Translations under genes and position numbers: made by a program | Notes under the pieces: generated by a model | Databases searched by the model: none | Told to the model about the DNA's origin: nothing | Seen by the model: the letters and a program-made list of their open reading frames with translations, nothing else | Part shown: positions 10,565 to 24,856 of the stretch, piece by piece | Position numbering within the stretch: position 1 is the stretch's first letter | Layout of the letters: the number at the start of each line of letters is the position of its first letter | Origin: Laetiporus sulphureus 93-53 | Taxonomy: Eukaryota; Basidiomycota; Agaricomycetes; Polyporales; Laetiporaceae | Length of the DNA: 64,000 bases | Direction: 5' to 3' | NCBI RefSeq assembly: GCF_001632365.1 | Contig: NW_024468515.1 | Span: forward strand, 31,070 to 95,069

Positions 10565-12433
10565 ATGTCTCTCGCGCCGCCACCACCATCAACTCACCGA
10601 CGCCCGACTGCTAGTGGTCGACAGCGGGAGAATAGGCTTCAACCGACTGCATCAAGCACATTGACACGAAGGCGCAAGTCGCGCTCTCCGGACTTACGTA
10701 TACCTGAGGAGCTTCCTCTGGCGCGCAATGATCCAGGCAGTCGGAAGAAGAAGAGACCTCTCGTTGCATCCTCCTCGTCAGCACCCAACGACCTAGTAAC
10801 TCACGCTGACGATGCTGGCTCCGAACGAGAGCGGAAACCCAGAAGTAAACACAGACCGTTGTCCATGCTTGTCGAGGGAAGCGAGACCATCCTACGACTC
10901 TGCGGAAACAGTGGCTCGAGTAGTAGTCGGGGCAAACGGAAAGAGCGATCGAAGTCCCGCGACACGCAACATCGCCTGTCCCTCAGATTACCGTCTCCAG
11001 AACCCATGGAGCTCGATAATCCACCAGAGGACCCATGTGACGATTCTGAACATTCTCGTTTGAAGCAAGAGATCGAGCACTTGAAGAAGGTATGTCGACA
11101 GTCGATGAGTATCGTGCGGTTCTTGGTCTCATTTGTTATAAGCAATTGGCCCTATCGAAGAGAGCGCAACACAAGTTAAGCAAGGTCGGTCGCTTATGCA
11201 TGCTTGCCAAGCTAGTGCGCTCATGTTTTGTGCAGGAAAACAGTGATTTGAAGAAAGAGCTCGTCAATTCTGTCAAGGTGTGCAATACACGTTATCGTGC
11301 GGTTTTCGGATCTCCTCATCCGTTAATAGATCCACAAAGACCACGTCAAGGAAGCGGAGAGACTTCAGACTCAACACAAGAAGTCGGAAGAGGTCAGTGG
11401 CCGTATCCTCGAACGAATTTCTCTGCTGATTAGCCGTGCAGCTAGTGAGCAACATCGAGACTAATCTGACTTGTCAGATTTGTATGGACCTCCTTTCGAG
11501 ACCGCATGGGTCTGTGACAAATCCTTCACAGTGACCATCTACTAATCCTGCTTTCACGGTTGCAGACTATCTCCTTGCGGACATGTTCTTTGTCAGCGGT
11601 GTCTGCAGGAATGGTTCCGCTCTGCCCCCACTGGAGATGACGACATGCACGATGATAACGATCCCGAGTCTCTCCTATATCGCAGGAAGACCTGTCCATG
11701 CTGCCGCACCGCAGTGGAGGGTCGGCCGATACCTTTGTTCCTCGTGAAGTCTATTACGTCTGTGCTTGGAGAGGCGAGAACCCCACCGGGCGCTCCGCGT
11801 CTGCCTACACCTCCTCCAGAAGACGACCCATGGGCGGGTATATTCTTTCACCCGGATGCCTTCGCTCAGTTCGAGGATTTCTTCGAGAGCGATGAGGAAG
11901 AGGAAGACCAGGAGGATTACGACGACGACGACGATGATGATGACGACTGGTCGGCCGACGGCTATGGAACGCAAGAAGACGAAGAGCAATACGAGGGACG
12001 GTACGTCCAGCCGCGGTGGGCGCCGCCCAGGTCATCCGCCCGAGACGAGGACGTCGAGTATATGGACCACCTGAGCGACGACGACCTCGCAATGCTCCGT
12101 CGAGGAGCGACGCCCCAGATGATCGAACTCTTCGCGATGGGGTATACGCACGCAGCAGGACTGACCGCGGTCCTGGAGGAAACCGGCACCACAGTGTACC
12201 TCGGGTGGAACATCCGCCTGCACACCGGCGACGAGTCCGGGGAGATCTTCATGGACTGGATATCCGCGGACATGTACGAGCGCCCGGAGAGATGGAACAT
12301 TATTGTGAACCCGCGCGGGAATGTGTCGGCGTATAAGCTGGTGCCAGAGGGCGAAGACGAGGAATACGATACAAGCGAGTCAGAGGTCTGGGCAGCGATG
12401 GCGGACCGCTCCGCATCCGACGATGAGTGGTGA
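10565..12433 (+). CDS. RING-finger protein, probable E3 ubiquitin ligase
   Basis: The start MSLAPPPPSTHRRP opens a basic, disordered region of about 170 residues. Coiled-coil-like pieces follow over several short exons (SRLKQEIEHLKK, ENSDLKKELVNSVK). A C3HC4 RING then reads LTCQICMDLLSRPHG, across an intron LSPCGHVLCQRCLQEWF, and after a spacer of about 25 residues KTCPCCRTAV. Downstream come an extreme acidic run (EEEEDQEDYDDDDDDDDDW, about 11895-11952) and a C-terminal conserved-looking block (LTAVLEETGTTVYLGWNIRL, then RWNIIVNPRGNVSAYKL). RING proteins of this form recruit an E2 and ubiquitinate bound targets. The coiled coil suggests dimerisation and the acidic tract suggests binding to basic partners such as histones; both are inference. 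The start is 202 bp from the divergent RTC4-like start, so a promoter is probably shared. Confidence 0.85.
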
Positions 12434-13636
12434 GAGTGAGACGGACGTTTTCAACCCTGACTACTATGATGGTTCTAGTCGTCCATAGGCCTGTTCTACG
12501 GTGTCAGACGTGATTGTTCTGGTATGCAGCTCCCAAGGAGTATAATTATTTATACGGCTCTGCGTGTACATACAGACCTCCGCATTAATCATCATGTGTA
12601 TAGCTAAAGCACGGAAACAATGTCGTGTATTCTTCATATTCAATATTTCACCGGTATTGTTTCCACCGTCGTAACAATGCCGATGCATCAATCAGAAGGC
12701 GCTATTTAGTTACCTAAACAGATGACGCTTCCCGACGTCGCGAAGCTGCTTCTGGAACTCCCATGGGTAGGAGAACAAGTAGGAAGTTGCCGTCTGATAT
12801 TCTGCGGAAGCGCATTCTTCCCAGGAAGCACGAGAGATCCGCACCGATCGCGCACATCCTGGCTGGCTAAACATCGGGTATGAGGAGAATAATTCAGGCC
12901 TCTGCCGACGGACAGACGACCGACAGCAGTTGTCAAGTGTGCAAGGGACGGATTAACATCACTCAGGGACCGTTTCCTGCATCAAGCTCATCCCGGAACC
13001 AGTATACACACCGGGTATTTATTAGGATGGCGTCCGCCAGAGCATGACCGTTCGGTACTGCGCCTACGAAAGATACAATATTTAATGACTACATAAGCAG
13101 AGCGGGCTCGACCTACTGCGCTTTGAATGAGAGCGGCTTTTTTATTGTCCACCGATTGTTGAGGGAGCGCCGACGGTCGGGAGAATGAGAGAATTGTGGC
13201 CGGATTAGGAGAGCATAGAAGAATGGGCGTGGAAATGTGCAGCGAGCATATGTGACTTGGTGCGGCAATCCATAAACCTGAGCGGCGATAAATGGGATAT
13301 ACACGCTAGCCCCACGGAGATCAGGCGGTCCGGTGAAACAAAAAGCGTGAAAGCGTTTGGGACACGGACTGAGCACCAGACACGAGCACGGGCATGCACG
13401 GAGCAGTCCTAAACGGACAGGATGAAGAAGCGGCCTGGTGATGGTGGGGACGATAATCAGCTCGGCGACATACTATGGGAATCAAGTGACATGGAGAACG
13501 CACGAAAATTCCCTATGTTTACAGAACACACGACCAGGCAACAAGATAAGGAGACGGACGAAGACGAAGCAAGCCGAAGGGGAGTGCAGCCGAGTCTATA
13601 ACCCGAAAAGAGACAGTCTGGATGCCCTACGTAATA
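12434..13636. other. Intergenic region, no gene seen
   Basis: This 1.2 kb lies between two convergent 3' ends. It has only short open frames without protein-like composition and no recognisable RNA gene or mobile element. Confidence 0.5.
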
Positions 13637-15192
13637 TCAATTTCGTCCACCGTGGAAACCACCCTCGCTCCGTCGGTCTTGTGAGACAAGCGAGCCCTCG
13701 TCATCGCTGCCGCCTTCGCCGCTGGAGGCTGGAGCAGAATCATCGTTGCCTCCTTGGCTGCCCGAATTCCCGCCGAGGTACGAACTTCGCGCGCGAGCAG
13801 GGTCACGGTTTCTTTTCTTGATCTGTGACATCAGACGGTTCCAGCGACTGCTGGCCCAGACTCGAGATCGGAACTCACGAGTTTTGCATACACGAGCCCA
13901 CAGGCGTTACAGAGAGTGCGCGGACCTACATGCGCAAACTCAGCCTGATTATACGACTTGCCCCTGGTGACCGACTCACCCATTGGTCCTCGTCGCCACT
14001 CAGGTGTAGAGGTTGCATGACATCCTAGGCAAGTCTGTCCCTCAGGATTGGGCTGTGCCTCAGACGGTTGCTGAGAAGCCAGAATAGAGCATAAGACAAA
14101 GTGGGATCGTATCAAGATGGTTGCCAACTGACCGGTCGCGGCTTTGGCGCAGCAGAGTCGGCTTCTTCTGGTGTGCGTTCACTGGGTGAGCGCGAGATAT
14201 CGGCCTGCGTCACGCGTTTACTGGCCGACTCTAGTGCCTGGAAACCAAATCGGGCGGCCTGCATCATAGCCTCGGCAGCCTCGAGAGGTATCGATGTCCG
14301 CGAAGAGTTATCATTGAGTAGCGTCGCTGAGGAGTCCAAAACAACGCGGTACTGTTCCATTAACTGTACGGAATGCATCGCGCACGCGAGATTAGCTCTC
14401 GTTGATGAGTGGCCCGACGAGATATAAAAGTACCTTTGTAAGATCGAGCCCTAGAGGAGGCGAGCGCGGAGGTGCCGGAGCGGGCGGCTCGTTCTCCTTA
14501 GTTTTACGTACTTTAGATTGAGGCGCCGCTTCCACCGGACGCGACGGTCGCTCATCTGTGCGATGGGGCTCGGGCCGCGAAGGTCCTGCCTGATATGCGC
14601 GATGATCGACGGGAGGCGCATCAGCCCTCGCGCCATTTGGAGGATAAGAAGGGTTTTGATCTGGCGGCTGGGGCGGATGGGGAGCAGGATATGGATGTGG
14701 ATAATGTGCCCAAGCCTCGTGACTCCACGGGCCCGTAGGGTGTGGGGCTACTGCGTAAGGCGGCGGCCCATATGGCGGTTGAGGAGGGTATGACTGCTGC
14801 GACGCGCTGTACGGCTGGGGCGGCGGATGTGGGGAGTGGGCCTGAGTTGAGGCCGAGCGGATGGGCTGGCGCGGCATGCTCTGGGCGTAATGGGCGGGAT
14901 CGTACGGAGGCGCCGGATAAGGCGCATAGCCGTAGGGCGAGGCAGCGACCTCCTGGGGGGCAGAATAAACGTATCGACCGTCGGAGGCCATATGGTTTGG
15001 CGGGAGGTGGCCCGCGGGAGGTGGTGGTTCGTGTAGAGGATGGTTACTCTCACGAGCGCCTGCGGGACCCAGCGCGTGGTCGAGTGATGTGTAAGAACTA
15101 ACGGGCGTCGGACTGCGGTGAGCGGGCTGAGCAAGAGCAGTAAAAATTGGTGCCGTGAGTGGTTGGCGATCGAGAGGAAAATAGGGAGGCAT
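13637..15192 (-). CDS. GATA-type zinc-finger transcription factor
   Basis: The start I prefer is the ATG at 15190-15192 (MPPYFPLDRQPLTAP). A long Pro/Tyr/Gln-rich activation-type region of about 240 residues follows. A helical block comes next (LEAAEAMMQAARFGFQALES, about 14260), then one GATA finger. The finger is split by an intron inside the loop: CLGCHATSTPEWRRGPMG joins PRTLCNACGLVYAKL. This gives C-x2-C-x18-C-x2-C, the loop length typical of White-Collar-2-like fungal fingers. A basic tail (KRNRDPARARSS) and an acidic Ser/Gly-rich end reach the stop at 13637. The finger would bind GATA sites in promoters. I see no PAS domain, so a photoreceptor-complex role is not supported by the sequence itself. 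Target genes are unknown. Confidence 0.87.
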
Positions 15193-15931
15193 TAGGGGGA
15201 ATACGAGCAGAGTACACCATTTATATCGCTGGAAGGCGACGGGGAAGAGCAGCAAAGAGATGGGTCAGAGAAAGGAATGGATGCGTCTACAGACAAGGGA
15301 GAAAGGCCGCCAACACATCTGGCGACGCAGAGGCGGGGAACAGCGCGAAACTGATTGTGAATCAGACCAGCGACGCCGATCGGCAGATCTACCGAGTCCA
15401 GGACCGCACGCGGACAGAACGAAAAGGAACTTACATGCTCAAAGGACGGCTCTGCTGTGCTGACCACCTCCAGCCTGCCTGGCTCGCGAATACTGCCCTA
15501 CGCTTTGCCGTAAGGTGTGACACTTGATAATTCACCCTCCTGCCACTTTGCCTGCCGCGGAAATCGGCTGAACCCTCTATGTCGCGCGCTCTGCCGACCG
15601 CCGCTGCACAACTTGCTCAGAGCACCAGACAGCGCGACCAACGTCAACACGATGCCGGAAATGAAGACGTGCTCGACTGACGATCAGCGAAGCGAGTCCT
15701 GCGCTGTGTTGGATTCAAACACAGAGAATCGGAGAAGCTCCCAGTGGCTCACTGACGCACGTGACAAAAGTCAATCTGAAGGTGCATCTTGATTCCCTTC
15801 GCATGTCCGAAGCAGCCGTGTAAGTCCACCAGTGATCTCGTATTCTAGCCCTGTGCAGGCTGCGACCATTACATGCCAGGCGTATGATAATGTGCGTGAT
15901 ACAGTGCAGATCCGTGCTGCACTATCCGTTA
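15193..15931. other. Upstream region of GATA gene
   Basis: The right part is downstream of the 15932-17695 gene, which is on the same strand. The left part should carry the GATA-factor promoter and 5' leader. I see no additional gene. Confidence 0.5.
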
Positions 15932-17695
15932 TTATCCTAGTGCTACTTGTGTGATCTCAGCCCCGCCCCGGTCCCGCTCCTCCTTCATCTTCGCCTGCTT
16001 GCCAGCGGCAAGCGCTCCGCTGTTCCCGACAGAAGCTTCATATCCGGTGTGGGCATCGTCAGACGCAGGGACGTCCTTCTCTGACGGCTTCACAGAAGCA
16101 GCGCCGCTCGCAGCAGCGGCAGCTCGCTCGCGCGCCCGCCGACGTCTCAGCAATATTTTCTTGCGATTCCTGACAGCACTCCTGTATTCTGCCTCGTCAC
16201 CATAGAACAAACCGTACTCGCAGAAAGGGCATATCCACTCGTCCGCAGGGTTCGCGAGAGTCGACACAGGAATGACAGCCCGGTCAGACTTCTTCCGGCG
16301 TCGTGGAGGAATATCGGCGGACAGGAAGCGGATTGGCAGAGGACTAAGGAGGTTCTGGGCATTCTGAACGGCCTGCGCGGAATTAGCATGCCCAGAATTA
16401 GGAAGGCGTGAGGGAACGTAGTTCTTCAAGTGGTGAGGGTTGGAAGCGTTCGCAAGAGCTGACCGTTTCTTCTTCTTGCCGCCACGATCCTTCGTTGCCT
16501 GTGATGGGTGCGCTGCAGTTTCCACCTTGTGCTCTGAGCCACGCACCGTGTTATTGCCCTTCTGCTTCGAGCGGTCCGTGCGCTTCGCAGAGGGTCCATT
16601 TAGCGCATTCTCGGCCTGCTTCGCTGCCTCCGCTGCCTTGGTCGCTTGCCTCTCAAGCTCCTGCTCGAAGCGTGCATGCAAGACCGCAACTTCTTCTCTC
16701 GTCGCAATAAGGCGGTCCGACGCTGAGGCGCAACCTGTTCAGAAGAGCGTACTCCTGATATTGCACATCCACTCACTGGCGCTACGGCACTCAAACGTGA
16801 ACTCCGTGGAAGGTACGACGAGTGACCGTGATTCCTGTAGTGTAGGCGGCAGTGATGCTTTGAAGGCTTTGAATGCGCGCGCCAGGCGGGCACTCCTTCT
16901 CCGAGACAGTCGGACTCTAAGCGGCGGGGCGTCTTTCGGATCACCGCTCATGCCTGTGCGGGCAAAGGGGTAGCTAGCCGAGAGGGCCTGGTCAAGGGCC
17001 AGTGTGTCACCCTGGGACAGTGCTCCCAGGACGGCGGCCAGCTGTCGTTTCCGGGATTTCAGCATCTCCTTGTGCTTCAGGCCCGCGCGTGTCGCCCGAG
17101 GGAGCTTGTCCTTCTTCTGCACTGTCCACCCTGTAGAGGCCAGCGATGTGCGAGCGTTCGCAGGGTCGTGCTCCCGTCCCGCACGTCCGTTCGCAGGGAT
17201 CCCACGGCCCACAGGCTCGTCCTCCGCTCCAGCGGTGCCTGAGCTGATGTCGTGTCCATGAGCCGACCCGGACATGTTCGTGGGTACCTTTCTCTTCTTT
17301 GTGTTCCCGGGCTGCTGCAAGTGGTCGACATACTCGCCCTCCCCCGCTTCCTCGTCGTGTGCCCCGCGAAAATCCCCTGCGCCAAAAGACCCCCCTCCGA
17401 GATCGATCGGTGCAGACATCGCTGATGCCAGCCCGCTCTTGAAGAAGTCCTGCATAGCGCCGAGCGCGGGCATGTAGTACGACTGAAGGGCCATCTGCGC
17501 AGTCATGGCATTCGTGTGCACAGTCAGCTCGTCCGCGCCTGCGTCAAGCATTGTGGGGACGATGGGCAGTGGATTCCCCGCGGCATCATGCAACGACGAC
17601 GTCCCCGAAGTCCGTCTGCGTTTGGGTAGTGGCTTCACTCTCCGGAACGTCGGGAATTCTGGCACGTCAAATATTGGGGAAAGTGGTCGATACAT
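15932..17695 (-). CDS. Conserved fungal protein with CPFCEYGLFYGDE motif, function unknown
   Basis: The start at 17693-17695 gives MYRPLSPIFDVPEFPTFRRV. The first exon holds a disordered region, a helical basic block near KHKEMLKSRKRQLAAVLGAL, and an Arg-rich block (RVRLSRRRSARLARAFKAFK). One intron near 16735-16790 joins to DRLIATREEVAVLHARFEQE, a coiled coil. Further on is DEWICPFCEYGLFYGDEAEY, followed by a strongly basic helix (RSAVRNRKKILLRRRRARER) and a low-complexity end. The CxxC pair plus basic helix suggests a small metal-bound knuckle with nuclear, nucleic-acid-linked function; this is inference. I recognise the motif as shared among fungi but cannot name the family. The product is about 560 residues. 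Confidence 0.72.
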
Positions 17696-18495
17696 GACTT
17701 GCAGTAGTGACTGTGGTGGCTATAGGAAAGAAAGGTCGTTAGACTCTTTGTGAGATGACTTAATTAGGAGAACCGTGGCTGACGTGGTCTCCGTGGTGAA
17801 TATACGCGGTATTGGTCAACTATCTCGGTGCGAAAGGCGCCACGCAGTCCGTGAAAGGGAGTGGTAGTAAGAGAGGATGAGTGGTGCGCGTGATTGGTCG
17901 GCTTACCAGCATCAGCCACTGGCGGGTTACCCTCGGATGGTAGTCCACTCGCGGGAGCTCCGCAATATGGATCTATACAGCTATAAAAATGTCATTGATA
18001 GAGAGATATGCTAGACTATGACTACGTTACAAGATGTGCGATGCTCTAACAGATTGTCTCGTGATGCTAATCTATAAAATGTACGACCTGCGCGTCGCAA
18101 TGAGTAGGGTATCGCGAAACGAAGACCGACAAAGATCTGCTCATGCTGGAGGATGGCCCCTCGTCTATGGGATATGATGCGTAAGCGAAGAGGGCGCGCG
18201 CGCGCCCGACTATGAAAACAGACGATGATTAGGTAGGGCCCTACAATAGACCATGAGCAGTTATGCAACGAGACGAAAACCACAATGATGTGAGAGCAGC
18301 GCAAAGTTCACGAGGGGGAGAAACGGTATAGAGCGACGACCGTTGGAAATTGGAAGTTTTTCTTGTGTCATAGGGAAGCGGGCATAATGGGGATGTGAAG
18401 AGTCCGACGGATCACATAGGGCATGGAGAGCGAAGAATTGAGTTCGAAGTGGAAGCATGGTTGGAGTGGACATTGGCGTTCGATCAGTGGATCAT
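17696..18495. other. Intergenic region with GC-alternating palindrome
   Basis: Downstream of the DED1 stop and upstream of the 17695 start. The only structure I see is the perfect GC palindrome listed separately. No open frame looks coding. Confidence 0.5.
18192..18207. repeat. 16-bp perfect palindrome of alternating GC
   Basis: The sequence GGGCGCGCGCGCGCCC is its own reverse complement. It lies about 300 bp past the DED1 stop codon, probably in its 3' UTR or just beyond. Alternating CG steps of this kind favour Z-DNA or a hairpin in RNA. Confidence 0.7.
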
Positions 18496-20598
<2,103 letters not shown>

Positions 20599-20861
20599 AT
20601 TAAGCGAGTTCGAACGAAAGAGTACTTTGAGTCGGAAGACGAGTGTTCTCTAAAACGTTTGAGACGAGATGATGGTTCACCAGAAAGGCGATGGAAGAAA
20701 AATTGCGGCCCCGTTCTGGGTTTGTAACGGAATCGCGGGATGACTAAGCTGTGTACCATATTTGGTAAGTCACCGGGGACGTGGCACGCCACTCAGCCTC
20801 CGTCCGCCAGAGGACCTCATCGCTCCCGACGCGTTGCGGACGTCGTGCCCATTTCCCAGAC

Positions 20862-21740
20862 ATGTCGCACTCGCACACGCATGCCCCAGGACAACATCCA
20901 GGCCACACACATGGCCCTCCTCCACAGCAGCAACCACAGATCGTGATGCGTCAGCCCGACCCGGTCATGCAGGCCCTAATCGAAGCGAGCTTTCGCCCAG
21001 TCGACATCGCCCTCGGACCTCCAGAGAACGCGTCTGCGCTATGCGGGAAGCACTCTCTCGAGAAGTGCGCAGAGTGCGACGTCGATTACACTAATCTGAA
21101 CCGACTGTCACGTACGCTGCAGGCCAACCCGAACCTCCGTTGTCCACCTCCGCCCCAGGTCATTAGCAAGCCGCTGTCGGCAGCTATCAACAACACCAAG
21201 GAAGAAGGAAATGTATGGCACTGTTAGTCACAACATTCATACGAGCCTGACGCTCTGTCTAGGCGTTGTTCAAGGCCGGAATGCATGACAAGGCAATCCA
21301 GCGGTATTCTATGGCAGCGAATATAGCCGCGCAGCGTCCACCTTGGGAGGCACAGCAGATAATGCGAGAAGAGCTCTCTACTATTCTTTCGAACCGCTCC
21401 GCTGCATTCTTGGAGGCGGGAGACTACATCAATGCCCTTGTGGATGCCGAGCTTGTCATACAAATCAGACGACCTTGGAGTAAAGGTCACTACCGGCAAG
21501 CGAAGGCATTGCTGGGTTTGAACAAATTCCACGAAGCCAGAAATGCTGTTCAAGTGGGGCTGTCATTTGAACCGGACAGTAAGGCATGTATAACGGTTTG
21601 CATAATGTAGACATCCTGCTAACGTCGACATGAAGGAACTTCGGGACATGTTGAACGCGATTGATGCTGCCCTCCAACGGATGGCGGCCGCGAAACATGT
21701 GCAGGTAGAGGAGAAAATGTCAGATGGACAACCTGCATAA
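20862..21740 (+). CDS. SEC72: Translocation protein Sec72-like TPR protein
   Basis: Sec72 is a peripheral subunit of the Sec63 complex that helps post-translational import into the ER. I start at ATG 20862 (MSHSHTHAPGQHPGHTHGPP), a His/Pro-rich leader. It is followed by PVDIALGPPENASALCGKHS and CAECDVDYTNLNRLSRTLQ, typical of fungal Sec72 N-domains. Then come TPR units: ALFKAGMHDKAIQRYSMAAN, LSTILSNRSAAFLEAGDYIN and HYRQAKALLGLNKFHEARN. In-frame ATGs further upstream exist but give a poor N-terminus. Three exons; last encodes ELRDMLNAIDAALQRM and ends at TAA 21738-21740. The stop is 110 bp from the convergent APP1 stop. TPR is clear; the Sec72 name rests on overall architecture. Confidence 0.83.
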
Positions 21741-21849
21741 TTTATACCCATTATCGTGTTGTAATTATGTTTCTGTGCTCTCGCATGTTATGTCTGCAGT
21801 AGTCTTTTGCCGGATACAAGTGCGACTACTACAGTGAACCACCGCCCCC

Positions 21850-24377
21850 TCATCCTACCTGCAGACCATCAAGGATACTCATGGCTTCTACACATTCTTG
21901 TGGGTGTCTGAACACACGCAAAGAAATGTGGGCTGGGACAGCACCACGCGCAATCCATACACGTCTCTGCAGTTCTTCCCGTCTGCGTTCTGCTTCGGTA
22001 AGGTATGGTCTTGGATCCGAATCGAACTCGCCGAACTGCTGCTCGTTAGCGAGAGGCGGAAGGGACTCGGGATAGAAATCCTCGGGCTCCTCGTTGATAG
22101 GCGATGCGGCCATTGATGTCGAGTTGAAAAGACGAAGTGATGCCTCATGATCATCCAGTGGTACTTCGCTATACGAGTGCGTCCTCTTTGGAGTCCGCGG
22201 GGCCGAGACACTTTGCTGCTCTGATACAGAACGAGTCATGGGTCTAGATAGGGAGTTCTTCCTTGCTGTGGAGCGTACTGGCATCAAGGATGCGGAGGAA
22301 GATGTGTTCTGACGCTGCACTTTCCGCACAAGCGCTTTTGTACCTGTGGGGTCATCCAGAGGTGGCAAGTCGCTGTCCACCATAACGTCTCTGATAAAGA
22401 TCGCTATGATCTGTCTAGGGCGCTCGCGTGCAATATCAGCATAGAGCTCCAGGTCCTGTTCTCCCGAGTCCCCGACTGTTATGAATTGTCCGTCAGGGAA
22501 GTTATCCAGCACCTCAACTACTGCAGCGCGTTTACGAGCGGCTGGAGCGGAGAGAAGGCCTGTGAATAACGAGCGGCCTCCGTATGACCGCAGCTTGATT
22601 GAACCCGGCGGAAGATGGCTCAATTGGAAGAATTGGTTGATGATCGGTAACAGCTCAAATGGCCCATTCGACTGGATGCATCATCAGACTAGCCTCGACA
22701 TGAAGCTGGTTCACGAAATGCTTACAACATAATGGAACCGTACGCCGCGTCTCCACATCTTCATATACCAGTCCGCCATGCCGGGAATGATGCTCTGATC
22801 CAGATCCTTCACAAAGACGGTTTGGAACACTGCGCGAGCTCCGCTCAGCACGCTGGCCAGCTTCACTGTATCATCGATATCCGAAATTACCCTCACTCTT
22901 GAAGATGTAAGAGGGACTGGTATCGATGAGGATGCGGACGGCGAGGGCGAATACTGAGGAGGTGGTTGATAGGGTGTGGTATTGGGTGGTGGCCGAGGTG
23001 GAAGTGCCATCAACTCAGCGACCACAAATAGATCTTGCTCCAGCCGTCTGTCGCCGAATGCTACGTGGACACCTTCAGGATGCAGACATAGTGTCTCCCA
23101 TGAGACATGGAACTTCATCTGGAACGAGCCGTCCGGCCCAGTGACCACGTCGCGTCGCATCAGCGGCTGGTGTGTGATATAATCTCCGCTCGTCCTCTGG
23201 TCTTCCGGCTGATACAGTGAGGGATCTGTGGCATAAAGTGAGACTCGCACTGTCCGGGCAGACAGTGATGTGCAATTCCAAAATGGGTGCAAGCGTGTTT
23301 CGAGGTTCCTATTCCATCTTTGAATTAAAGGAGATAGTGCGCCGAAGTGTGCACCAGGACCTGTCATTGAAATTGCCGGACTAGACGGGGATTCCGAGTC
23401 CATGGAAGAAGTGCCCGAGGAAGACGCGAGCGACTCCGTCTCTGTGGTGCTTGAGGGATCCAAACGGAGGTCGTGGAGCTGTTTCTCCAGTGCCTCGGCT
23501 TCCGCATTCTCGTCCGTCTCTTCAGGTTTGACAGGTAGCTGTATGTTCGCGAGGAGGTCTTCCGTAGACTTGCTTAGTGGGGTGTTCTGTGTCCATCCAG
23601 ACTGTCCATTACCCTGACTGGCTTGCATCGCAAGCTTCGGAATCGCCGCGAAACCTATGGCTTTTCGTTATCACATGCGCGATAAGGACATAGGACAGAC
23701 GTACTGGTTGCGACTTTGAGAAACGCTCTTCCAGAACGCGTATTGAAACCAGGCCCGCTTGCCCGCGAAGCGTAGCCCGATATATAGACTTCTATCTCAA
23801 ATGGTGCATCTGTGAATTCGCGCGCAGTGAGAATCCAGCATATACGGTCCACTCAATGCATGATTAAGATTGAGGCAAAGGGACCTGTACTCTGCTTCAA
23901 GAATCAAGCTCGAGATGCATAGTTCCGGCACAGGGGCACTAAGCTAGTGGCAGAAACTATCACAAGTGCACAGATGACAATCCAATGACGAACTCAAGAT
24001 CATGCCAGCAACTATCTGTCGCTGCGCAGAGACCATCGGCTGCAGCCCGTCTGTGCCTCCGAATTCCTACGTGAGATTTACTGACCTTCCATAACGCTGT
24101 TTGAAGGCTCGTGGAACCTCCTCGCGGCCCATCCGGGAAACAGCAACACCTGCTCCACGCCCGTGTTTTCACCTTGCACCTGCCGCAACTTCTGCCCAGC
24201 CCATTGTGTCCATGACTGTTTCCTTGAGCTACCCTCGTCACCGATAATGCCCCTGCTGGAAGGAGACGCTCGTCTAAATTCCTTCTGGGAGACGTAGGTC
24301 TTGATCTGCCTCGACGCGGCGCTTGCGAGCGACCTCCAAGAACTTGGCATCTCATACGCGTATTCGTCTGCCATCAC
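21850..24377 (-). CDS. APP1: Phosphatidate phosphatase App1-like (DUF2183 domain)
   Basis: App1 dephosphorylates phosphatidate at actin patches in yeast. The start at 24375-24377 gives MMADEYAYEMPSSWRSLASA. After introns there is an Ig-like/regulatory stretch (FEIEVYISGYASR), a Ser/Glu-rich linker, and a beta-rich block from RTVRVSLYATDPSLY to MKFHVSWETLCLHPEGVHVA. The catalytic domain has SDIDDTVKLASVLSGARAVF, with the HAD-type DxDxT motif and its nucleophile Asp. It continues DLDQSIIPGMADWYMKMW, then across an intron the SNGPF-type turn, GSIKLRSYGGRSLFTGLL and DNFPDGQFITVGDSGEQDLE. A C-terminal tail of about 150 residues carries Ser/Thr-Pro sites and ends at 21850. Catalytic residues look complete. 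Spliced length is about 720 residues. Confidence 0.9.
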
Positions 24378-24856
24378 AGCTGTGAGGGAGCAATCATACA
24401 GACTCTATTGGTGTCGTGTCGAGCAGGCGTTTGTGTGCGGATAATAGCTGAGAACAAGAAGCATCGCGATCATTTGAGTGAAACCGCATACACCACTGAA
24501 ATCATGATGCACTGCAAGCGAGCGATGGCCGGTCTCGTGCCTGCCGCAGTATGTCATGGCTATGTATACCTATAGCAGAGGAAATCGATGTAGAGAGGCC
24601 TGAGAAAGCTCTGCAATAGCCTGAGACGCGTAGAGAAAAGAGCACGAGAGCACCTCAACGTTAGTCTGCATAGATATATATCAGACGGTCTTGGCTCGAA
24701 ATCACGATCATCGTTTGTGACTGCCCGGAAAGATTTTACGCATCATTGTATTACGACGTCCATGGTGCTGCTGGCACACGCATTGCTAAGACATAATACG
24801 TACTTTGTTTCTATGATCTTCTGACAATCTAAGTTGCAGCTCATTACATCCTCCAG
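24378..24856. other. Intergenic region
   Basis: Lies between the App1 start and the DLH pseudogene 3' end. It should carry the App1 promoter. I see no gene. Confidence 0.5.

Noticed and set aside
14742..15101. Plus-strand frame opposite the GATA gene
   Set aside because: Antisense of Pro/Tyr-rich codons; the minus strand has the GATA finger and splice logic.
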